This document shows positions 1-5,105 of a stretch of DNA of 5,105 nt, one piece after another. The notes beneath the pieces were generated by a model. It had not been told where the DNA came from. It saw only the letters and a list, made by a program, of their open reading frames with translations, and made no database searches. The position numbers were made by a program, and so were the translations under genes. The stretch is from Rhodanobacteraceae bacterium (GTDB taxonomy: Bacteria; Pseudomonadota; Gammaproteobacteria; Xanthomonadales; Rhodanobacteraceae): NCBI GenBank assembly GCA_025924775.1, contig JAICHS010000187.1, positions 1 to 5,105 of the forward strand, given 5' to 3'. Each line of letters begins with the position of its first letter. Position 1 is the first letter of the stretch.

Positions 1-217
1 AACAGCGACGCCTTCCGCAATGCGCTGGCACACAACGACGCCTTCCGCAACGCGCTCGCCAGCAACGATGCGTTCCGCACCGCGCTGGAGCGCAACGACG
101 CCTTCCGCAGCGCGCTTGAGCACAATGCGGCGTTCCGCACTGCGCTTGCCAACAGCGACGCGTTCCGCAATGCGCTGGCACACAACGACGCCTTCCGCAA
201 CGCGCTCGCCAGCAACG
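1..217 (+). repeat. 150-bp higher-order duplication inside the repeat array
   Basis: Bases 1-67 and 151-217 match at all but one position (C at 12, G at 162), whereas neighbouring 30-bp units differ from each other at many more sites. The match breaks down in the third unit of each copy (61-90 against 211-240, six differences). A block of five units, 150 bp, therefore appears to have been copied as a whole. The left copy may begin before the window. Confidence 0.85.
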
Positions 218-501
218 CGGCGTTTCGCACCGCCTTGCAGAACAACGACGCCTTCCGCAATGCGCTCGGGCGCAGCGATGCATTCCGTGCCCAGCTGGCC
301 AATGCCGCGATGCTGCGCGGCGCCCTGCTCAACAACGACGCGTTCCGCTCCGCCTTGATGAACAATGCCGCTTTCCGCAGCGCGTTGCAAAGCCAGGCGT
401 TCCGGCAGGCGATGCAGAACCAGGCGTTCCGCGCGGCGCTGAACAACACCGCGTTTCGCCAGTCACTGCTGAACAGCGACGCCGCCCGCAACGCCTTGCA
501 G
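1..501 (+). repeat. In-frame tandem repeat, 30-bp unit changing to 27 bp
   Basis: Seventeen consecutive units are visible. Units starting at 1, 31, 61 and so on to 361 are 30 bp long. Those starting at 391, 418 and 445 are 27 bp, and the last, at 472, is 30 bp. The core of most units is GCSTTCCGC followed four bases later by GCGCT. All unit lengths are multiples of three, so gain or loss of units would change protein length without breaking the frame. The array may extend left of the window. Confidence 0.93.
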
Positions 502-519
502 CACGGCGCGGCCGAGTAA
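1..519 (+). CDS. Decapeptide-repeat protein, 3' part (5' end outside window)
   Basis: The frame is open from the first base to the TAA at 517-519, giving 172 residues of a longer protein whose start lies upstream. Nearly all of it is a short tandem repeat with consensus (N/S)(N/S)DAFRxALx. Thirteen ten-residue units run from 1 to 390, three nine-residue units from 391 to 471, one ten-residue unit from 472 to 501, then a short HGAAE tail. A-F-R and the later Leu are nearly invariant, while the codons for them vary at the third base (GCC/GCG/GCT, TTC/TTT, CGC/CGT/CGG). This argues for selection on the protein. Unit 11 (NAAMLRGALL) is the most divergent. Phe and Leu lie four residues apart, then six to the next Phe, so it does not fit the five-residue pentapeptide-repeat pattern or a heptad coiled coil. 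Short helices capped by Asn/Asp-rich turns are possible. I do not recognise the family. Location and function are unknown, because any signal peptide would lie upstream. Confidence 0.85.
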   Translation, partial: NSDAFRNALAHNDAFRNALASNDAFRTALERNDAFRSALEHNAAFRTALANSDAFRNALAHNDAFRNALASNAAFRTALQNNDAFRNALGRSDAFRAQLANAAMLRGALLNNDAFRSALMNNAAFRSALQSQAFRQAMQNQAFRAALNNTAFRQSLLNSDAARNALQHGAAE

Positions 520-530
520 GCCGATACAAC

Positions 531-555
531 GTCCGGGCCGGGAGGCGGCCCGGAC
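531..555 (+). terminator. GC-rich hairpin after the repeat gene
   Basis: A perfect 10-bp inverted repeat, GTCCGGGCCG at 531-540 and CGGCCCGGAC at 546-555, encloses a five-base loop (GGAGG). It starts 11 bases after the stop codon of the repeat gene. No T-run follows, so it is not a canonical intrinsic terminator. It could slow RNA polymerase, protect the 3' end of the message, or act together with the second hairpin downstream. Confidence 0.5.
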
Positions 556-568
556 GGCAAGCCTGCCA

Positions 569-604
569 CCACCACCCCGCCCGCGAATGCGGGCGGGGTG
601 GTGG
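569..604 (+). terminator. Very strong 16-bp GC hairpin, possible terminator
   Basis: The arms at 569-584 and 589-604 pair perfectly over 16 bp around the four-base loop GAAT. A short flanking inverted repeat, GCAAGC at 557-562 and GCTTGC at 608-613, could lengthen the structure across an internal loop. There is no T-run on either strand next to it, so classic Rho-independent termination is uncertain. Its position between two genes on the same strand suggests that it ends or insulates the upstream transcript, or stabilises an RNA end. Confidence 0.55.
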
Positions 605-662
605 CACGCTTGCAGGCACTTTGCGGATCTTGCCGGATGCGGGACCGGGGCAACTGGCAGCT

Positions 663-670
663 GAAGGGGG
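663..670 (+). promoter_or_regulatory. Shine-Dalgarno sequence for the metallopeptidase gene
   Basis: GAAGGGGG lies six bases before the ATG at 677 and favours that start. A second in-frame ATG at 689 has GGGG at 679-682 six bases upstream and remains possible. It would remove only the first four residues (MGRS), ahead of the hydrophobic signal segment. Confidence 0.65.
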
Positions 671-676
671 CGGCTC

Positions 677-3628
677 ATGGGGCGATCGATGCGGATACCT
701 TGGCTGGCCGTGGCCACGCTGGCCGCGGCGACAACGCTTGCGCCCGCTTGCGCGTCCGCCCAGTCGCTGCAACTGCAGAGTCTCGAGACGCAGGACCTGC
801 AGGTGTTGTACACGCCGGACAATGCCTATCTCGTCCCGCACGTCGCCCGCAGTTTCGAGAATTCACTGCAATTCCAGGAACGAATCTTCCACTGGAAACC
901 GTGGGACCGCACCACGGTGGTGCTCACCGATTTCAGCGATTACGGCAATGGCGGCACCTCGGTGGCGCCATTCAACGAGGTGACGCTGTACATCGCGCCC
1001 GATCTCAAGGCGATGGGAACCTCGCCCAGCAGCGAGCGCCTGTTCTCGACCGCCAACCACGAGCTGGTGCATGCCGCCACGATGGATGGCTGGAACGCGC
1101 GTGACGCGCGCTGGCGCGCCTTCCTCGGCGGCAAGGTGCGCCCGATCGATGCGCACCCGGAAACCATCCTGTATGGCTACCTGACCACCCCGCGCATGAG
1201 CGTGCCGCGCTGGTTCCAGGAAGGCATTGCCGTCTACATGGAAACCTGGATGGGCGGCGGCATCGGCCGCGCTCAGGGGCCCTACGATGAAATGGTCTTC
1301 CGCGCGATGGTGCGCGACCACGCGCATTTCTACAGCCCCCTCGGGCTGGTTTCGGTCGGCACCTCGGTCAACTTCGAAACCATGACCAATGCCTACCTGT
1401 ACGGCACGCGCTTCATGACCTGGCTGTCACTGCGCTATTCGCCGCAGCAACTGCTCGACTGGTTCATCCGCAGCCAGGACAGCAAGGCCTACTACGCCGA
1501 TCAATTCCAGCAGGTGTTCCACATCCCGCTGGATCAGGCGTGGAACGACTGGATCGCCTGGGAGCACACCTTCCAGGAAGCCAACCTCAAGAAGGTGCAG
1601 CAATACCCGATCACGCCGGTCACCCCGCTGGCACCGCACGCACTGGGTTCGGTGTCGCGCTCCTTCTTCGACCACGGTGACCTGATCGGCGCGTTCCGGT
1701 ATCCAGGCAAACTGGCCTACGTGGGCGTACTGTCGCTCAAGGACGGCAGCATCCGGCATGTCGTCGACATCAAGGGATCGGTGAAATACATCGTCACCTC
1801 GACCGCCTACGATCCGGCGACCGGGACGCTGTTCTACACACAGAACAACCTCGACGACCGCGACCTGATGGCGGTCGACATCCGCACCGGCAAGAGCCGC
1901 CGGCTGTTGCGCAAGGCGCGCATCGGCGACCTCGCGTTCGATCGCGCCGACCGTTCGCTGTGGGGCCTGCGCACCGCCAACGGTTACGTCACCCTGGTGC
2001 GCATTCCGTATCCGTATCGCGAATGGCACCAGGTGCACACGTTCGCCTACGGCGAGGTGCCCTTCGACCTCGATGTGTCGCACGACGGCAGCATGCTGTC
2101 GTTGTCGCTGGCCCAGGCCACGGGCGCCAACGTCCTGCAACTGTACAAATCCGCCGGCGTGCTGGCCGGTGACACCACGCCGTTCGCGACGTACAGTTTT
2201 GGCCAGGCCGCGCCGGAAGGATTCATTTTCAGCAACGACGATCGCCAGCTGTATGGCAGCTCGTACTACACCGGCATCTCCAACATCTATCGCTACGACA
2301 TCGCCACCGGCAAGGTGGAAGCGCTCAGCAACATCGACACCGGCCTGTTCCGCCCGATGCAATTGCCGGACGGCAAGCTGGCGGCGCTGGAATACACCGG
2401 GCAGGGATCGCTGCCGGTCGAAATCAATCCGAAGCCGCTCGACGACCTCAGTTCCATCGACTTTCTTGGCACCCTGGTGGCCGAGCGCCATCCGGTCGTC
2501 AAGACCTGGGGCGTCGGTTCGCCGTCGCGGATCGACCTTGATGCACGGGTCACCCACAAGGGTGTGTACAAGCCCAGCCACGAGATGCGCCTGCAATCGC
2601 ATTACCCGGTGATCGAAGGTTATCGTGGCGGCGCGGCGCTCGGCTGGCACACCGAACTTGGCGACACCCTGAGTCTGTACACGCTGGGCATCGACGCTGC
2701 GGTGTCGGCCGGCGGCCCGACCGACCACGGCCAGCGCCTGCACCTGGGCATCGACTACAAGGCGATGAACTGGGAAGTGCGCTACTGGCACAACCACGCC
2801 GATTTCTACGACCTGTTCGGACCGGTGCGGACCAGCCTGAAAGGCGACTCGCTGCTGGTCGGCTACAAGCGCACCTTGATCCTGGACACCCCGCGCAAGC
2901 TCGATTTCAGCGCCAGCGGCGCGTACTACACCGGGCTCAGCACCCTGCCCGGGTTCCAGAACGTCAACGCGACAGTCAACAACATCTTCGTCGCCCGCGC
3001 CGGCTTGAAGTACGCCGACCTCAAGCAATCGGGAGGGGCCGTGGATCGCGAGCAAGGCATCGGCTGGAACGTGGACACCACGACCTACGTCGCCAACGGC
3101 AAGACCATTCCGCAACTGCACGCCGGCTTCGATTTCGGCTTCATGTTGCCGGTGCCACACATGTCGCTGTGGCTGTACAACAGCGCCGGCGCGTCCGGCG
3201 GATCGCGCGACAACAACCTTGCCAACTTCTACTTCGGCGGTTTCCAGAACAATTACGTCGACAACCAGGACCCCAAGCACTATCGTGAATTCGACAGCTT
3301 TCCGGGCTTCAAGATCGACGCGCTCGCCGGCCACGCCTTCGCAAAATCGACGCTGGAGTTGAACTTGCCGCCGTGGCGCTTCGAAAACGTCGGCAGCCCC
3401 GGCTTTTACCTGAAGTGGATTCGCCCGGCGCTGTTCACGGGCGTGCTGGTGACCGATCCCACCCGCGCCACGCTGCGCGGCACCGCGCGCGATCTGGGCC
3501 TGCAACTCGACCTCGACTTCTCCGTGATGAACCACCTGCCCATGACGCTGTCCGCCGGCTACGCGCGGGGCTCCGGCGGCGGGGCCGGCGGCACGGATGA
3601 ATGGATGCTCTCGCTGAAGATCCTATGA
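677..3628 (+). CDS. Exported metallopeptidase, beta-propeller and outer-membrane barrel protein
   Basis: The 983-residue product starts with a signal peptide: a hydrophobic stretch at about 9-23, then ACASA|QS, with likely cleavage after A28. Residues of about 35-310 look like a peptidase-MA/gluzincin domain. HELVH at 128-132 supplies two zinc ligands and the catalytic Glu. WFQEGIAVY at 179-187 supplies the likely third ligand, E182. YLYG at 240-243 fits the helix that follows in such domains. Residues of about 320-615 resemble TolB/WD40-like propeller blades (SHDGS at 468-472, YDIATGK near 540). From about 625 to the end the sequence is rich in alternating strands, turns and aromatics. It closes with DLGLQLDLDF at 939-948 and a GYARG turn at 961-965, like the last strands of surface-antigen (Omp85-type) barrels. 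I infer that it sits in the outer membrane with the peptidase domain in the periplasm or outside the cell. The substrate is unknown. The stop codon overlaps the start of the next gene, so the two form an operon. The catalytic motif is intact, so activity is plausible. The barrel call is the least certain part. Confidence 0.9.
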   Translation: MGRSMRIPWLAVATLAAATTLAPACASAQSLQLQSLETQDLQVLYTPDNAYLVPHVARSFENSLQFQERIFHWKPWDRTTVVLTDFSDYGNGGTSVAPFNEVTLYIAPDLKAMGTSPSSERLFSTANHELVHAATMDGWNARDARWRAFLGGKVRPIDAHPETILYGYLTTPRMSVPRWFQEGIAVYMETWMGGGIGRAQGPYDEMVFRAMVRDHAHFYSPLGLVSVGTSVNFETMTNAYLYGTRFMTWLSLRYSPQQLLDWFIRSQDSKAYYADQFQQVFHIPLDQAWNDWIAWEHTFQEANLKKVQQYPITPVTPLAPHALGSVSRSFFDHGDLIGAFRYPGKLAYVGVLSLKDGSIRHVVDIKGSVKYIVTSTAYDPATGTLFYTQNNLDDRDLMAVDIRTGKSRRLLRKARIGDLAFDRADRSLWGLRTANGYVTLVRIPYPYREWHQVHTFAYGEVPFDLDVSHDGSMLSLSLAQATGANVLQLYKSAGVLAGDTTPFATYSFGQAAPEGFIFSNDDRQLYGSSYYTGISNIYRYDIATGKVEALSNIDTGLFRPMQLPDGKLAALEYTGQGSLPVEINPKPLDDLSSIDFLGTLVAERHPVVKTWGVGSPSRIDLDARVTHKGVYKPSHEMRLQSHYPVIEGYRGGAALGWHTELGDTLSLYTLGIDAAVSAGGPTDHGQRLHLGIDYKAMNWEVRYWHNHADFYDLFGPVRTSLKGDSLLVGYKRTLILDTPRKLDFSASGAYYTGLSTLPGFQNVNATVNNIFVARAGLKYADLKQSGGAVDREQGIGWNVDTTTYVANGKTIPQLHAGFDFGFMLPVPHMSLWLYNSAGASGGSRDNNLANFYFGGFQNNYVDNQDPKHYREFDSFPGFKIDALAGHAFAKSTLELNLPPWRFENVGSPGFYLKWIRPALFTGVLVTDPTRATLRGTARDLGLQLDLDFSVMNHLPMTLSAGYARGSGGGAGGTDEWMLSLKIL

Positions 3629-4659
3629 CGATGGACAGTTCGCATTCCCTGCTGGCAGTGCTCGCCGTTGTTCCGGTGGGCCTGCTGCCCGTCATCACCT
3701 TTCTACTGGTGCTGATTTACCTCGACACCTACCGGATGGTGCGGATGCGCCTGGTGCTCGCAATGCTGGTCGCCGGCAGCTGCGTGGCGGTAGCGTGCTA
3801 CCTGCTCAATGGCGAACTGATGGACCTGCTCGGCATGAACCTCACCCACTATTCGCGCTGGGTGGCGCCGGTGGTGGAAGAGTCGCTGAAGGCACTGGTG
3901 GTGCTGTGGCTGTTCCGCACCCACCGCATCGGCTTCCTGGTCGATTCCATCATCCTCGGCTTCGCGGTCGGCGCAGGCTTCGCGGTGGTCGAAAACTTTT
4001 ATTACCTGTCGCTCGACCACAACGCCACGTTGACGCTGTGGATCGTGCGCGGCTTCGGCACCGCAATAATGCACGGCGGCGTGGTGGCAATCTTCGCGGT
4101 GGTGACGCAGACGCTAGCCGAGCGCAACGTGGATGTGCGCCCCGTGCATTGCGTGCCGGGCCTGCTGACGGCGATCGCCATACATTCCATCTTCAACCAC
4201 TTTTATGTTTCACCGGTGCTGTCCACGATCGGCGTCCTGCTCACCCTGCCGCCGCTGCTGTATTTGTTGTTCCTGGTCAGCGAGCACCGGACGCACGACT
4301 GGCTGGAAGTGGATTTCGACGAGGACGCCGAGCTGATGCGGATGCTCGATTCGGGCCAGTTCGATCGCACGCCCGCCGGGAAATTCCTGGACAGCCTGCA
4401 CGACAAGCTGGACGGTACGCTGGTCGCGGACATGCTGTGCTACCTGCGCGTGTACACCGAGCTGGCGCTGCGGGCCAAGGGCCTGCTGCTCGCGCGTGAG
4501 AACGGCCTCGACGTGGAGATGGATGGCGAAACCCGCGAAAAATTCGACGAACTGCGTTATCTCGAGCGCAGCATCGGCGTCGCCGGGCGCCTGACGATGC
4601 GGCCGTTCCTGCAGATGACCACCAAGGACCTGTGGCAACTGTACGTGCTGGGGAAGTGA
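3625..4659 (+). CDS. PrsW-family intramembrane metalloprotease
   Basis: The 344-residue protein has about seven hydrophobic segments in the first 217 residues and a soluble, charged tail of about 125 residues. The PrsW/CPBP-like hallmarks are in the expected order: EESLK at 85-89, the glycine-rich membrane helix ending in VVENFYY (E123, N124), MHGG with H150, and HSIFNH with H187 and H192. Known PrsW proteins sit in the cytoplasmic membrane, and Bacillus subtilis PrsW cleaves the anti-sigma factor RsiW. The substrate here is unknown and no sigma or anti-sigma gene is visible. I chose the ATG at 3625 because it overlaps the upstream TGA (ATGA) and has GAAG at 3616-3619 five bases before it. 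In-frame ATGs at 3601 and 3631 are alternatives. The 3601 start would add eight residues inside the upstream gene. The overlap implies translational coupling with the metallopeptidase gene. Confidence 0.88.
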   Translation: MTMDSSHSLLAVLAVVPVGLLPVITFLLVLIYLDTYRMVRMRLVLAMLVAGSCVAVACYLLNGELMDLLGMNLTHYSRWVAPVVEESLKALVVLWLFRTHRIGFLVDSIILGFAVGAGFAVVENFYYLSLDHNATLTLWIVRGFGTAIMHGGVVAIFAVVTQTLAERNVDVRPVHCVPGLLTAIAIHSIFNHFYVSPVLSTIGVLLTLPPLLYLLFLVSEHRTHDWLEVDFDEDAELMRMLDSGQFDRTPAGKFLDSLHDKLDGTLVADMLCYLRVYTELALRAKGLLLARENGLDVEMDGETREKFDELRYLERSIGVAGRLTMRPFLQMTTKDLWQLYVLGK

Positions 4660-4799
4660 TGCAACCCGGCCGCGCCCGCGAGATCGATTGTCGCTTCTGA
4701 TCGTCACCTCGGCGCGTGTCGGTCAGGGGTGCCGCTTGAATATTTTCCGTCCGCGTTGAGCGTGGCCCGCGTGAGTGGGCAAAGTCGAACCGCCAACCC

Positions 4800-4860
4800 C
4801 CTTCGCCTTCGCGCCTGCGGCGCGACGCTCGGGGCTTGCCCCGGACTTGATCCGGAGGCT
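4800..4860. repeat. Cluster of small palindromes, probable REP-like dispersed repeat
   Basis: Three compact inverted repeats follow each other. TCGCGCC at 4809-4815 pairs with GGCGCGA at 4819-4825. GGGGC at 4831-4835 pairs with GCCCC at 4838-4842. CCGGA at 4841-4845 pairs with TCCGG at 4851-4855. The last two share bases, so they are alternative structures. The motif GGGGCTTGCCCCGGACTTGA, followed by TCCGG, resembles palindromic intergenic repeats that I recall from many GC-rich proteobacteria. Only one copy is visible here, so its repeated nature is inferred. Confidence 0.5.
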
Positions 4861-4888
4861 GTGCTAACGCGCCTGTATCGATTTGTTC

Positions 4889-4894
4889 TATGCT
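4889..4894 (+). promoter_or_regulatory. Possible -10 element of the HNH-like gene
   Basis: TATGCT lies 9 bases before the ATG at 4904, so transcription from it would begin at or within a few bases of the start codon. No Shine-Dalgarno is visible between 4885 and 4903, which fits a leaderless message. I see no good -35 hexamer 16-18 bases upstream, so this is tentative. Confidence 0.3.
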
Positions 4895-4903
4895 GCGCGA
4901 GCC

Positions 4904-5105
4904 ATGGACTCGCACACAGCCAGCTCCATCGAACCGTCCACCTGCGTGGTCGCGGACCTCAACGCGACGCGCGTGCTGTCGCTCGACGCCGGTGGGCGCA
5001 TCCTCGACTGGATCAGCTGGCAGGACGCCGCATGTTTGTACGTGCGCGAAGCGGTGGCGTGGACGCTGGGTGAGCCGTGCCTGACCCTGCACGGCGGTTT
5101 CCACC
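4904..5105 (+). CDS. HNH endonuclease-like protein, N-terminal part (runs off window)
   Basis: The frame opens at the ATG at 4904 and stays open for 67 codons to the window edge. It begins MDSHTASSIEPSTCVVADLN, and residues 24-56 (VLSLDAGGR, then DWISWQDAACLYVREAVAW) match the N-terminal region I associate with HNH endonucleases of Xanthomonadaceae. The HNH catalytic motif itself would lie beyond the window, so nuclease function rests on this resemblance. The ATG is the only good start near the conserved block and gives a short plausible N-terminus. No ribosome binding site is visible. The 244-base gap and the intervening palindromes suggest that it is transcribed separately from the protease operon. 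Confidence 0.72.
   Translation, partial: MDSHTASSIEPSTCVVADLNATRVLSLDAGGRILDWISWQDAACLYVREAVAWTLGEPCLTLHGGFH

Larger units (their letters stand above)
4660..4903. other. Intergenic region with no obvious terminator for the operon
   Basis: These 244 bases separate the protease gene from the HNH-like gene. I see no convincing intrinsic terminator just after 4659, only weak GC-rich pairing near 4669-4700. The right half holds the palindrome cluster described separately, and the last 20 bases may hold a promoter for the next gene. Open frames crossing this region on either strand show no recognisable domain. Confidence 0.6.

Noticed and set aside
20..358. Repetitive open frame in +2 (SATRSPAT-like repeats)
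   Set aside because: It is the frame-shifted reading of the decapeptide array. Its regularity comes only from the DNA repeat, and the +1 frame shows the conserved AFR core with third-base variation.
1..501. CRISPR array or minisatellite of non-coding type
   Set aside because: There are no unique spacers between repeats. The units abut, stay in one open frame and vary mainly at third codon positions, so this is a coding repeat.
677..764. Lipoprotein signal at C25 of the metallopeptidase
   Set aside because: The residues before the Cys (LAPA) fit a lipobox poorly, while ACASA followed by QS is a good signal peptidase I site.
1427..3535. 702-codon open frame on the - strand opposite the metallopeptidase gene
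   Set aside because: It lies wholly antisense to a gene with clear domains. Its translation is a low-complexity mix rich in V, A, G, R and Q with no motif, as expected from GC-rich codon bias on the opposite strand.
4729..5073. Small + strand open frame overlapping the HNH gene start
   Set aside because: It starts in the palindromic intergenic sequence and reads the HNH gene out of frame, with an Arg-rich product and no ribosome binding site.
4277..5104. Long open frame on the - strand across the intergenic region and HNH gene
   Set aside because: It overlaps two supported + strand genes and shows no domain. The middle part reads through the probable dispersed repeat, a common source of spurious predicted proteins.

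Overview
The window is GC-rich and densely coding, with every supported gene on the + strand. It most likely comes from a gammaproteobacterium of the Xanthomonadaceae/Rhodanobacteraceae group. The best taxonomic hint is the last, truncated gene: its N-terminus (VLSLDAGGR, DWISWQDAACLYVREAVAW) closely resembles the HNH endonucleases common in that group. This is recognition from memory, not a search.

Layout. (1) Positions 1-519 hold the 3' part of a gene for a protein made almost entirely of a short repeat, consensus (N/S)(N/S)DAFRxALx. The repeat is ten residues (30 bp) long, changes to nine residues near the C-terminus, and shows a 150-bp higher-order duplication. I recognise no family. (2) Positions 520-676 are intergenic, with two strong GC-rich hairpins just after the stop codon and then a clear Shine-Dalgarno sequence. 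(3) Positions 677-3628 encode a 983-residue exported protein with three parts: a gluzincin-like zinc metallopeptidase domain (HELVH plus WFQEG), a TolB/WD40-like beta-propeller, and a C-terminal region that looks like an outer-membrane beta-barrel. (4) Positions 3625-4659 overlap the previous gene by ATGA and encode a multi-pass PrsW-family intramembrane protease with a soluble C-terminal tail. (5) Positions 4660-4903 are intergenic and hold a cluster of small palindromes that looks like a dispersed REP-type repeat. (6) From 4904 to the window edge is the start of the HNH endonuclease-like gene, which has no visible Shine-Dalgarno and may be leaderless.

How they fit together. Genes 3 and 4 are almost certainly translated together. 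They would place one protease-like protein at the outer membrane, with its peptidase domain in the periplasm or at the surface, and a second protease in the inner membrane. A shared role in envelope proteolysis or stress signalling is a reasonable inference but is not shown by the sequence. The repeat protein upstream is separated by hairpins and may be an independent unit. I saw no tRNA, rRNA, CRISPR array or insertion sequence.
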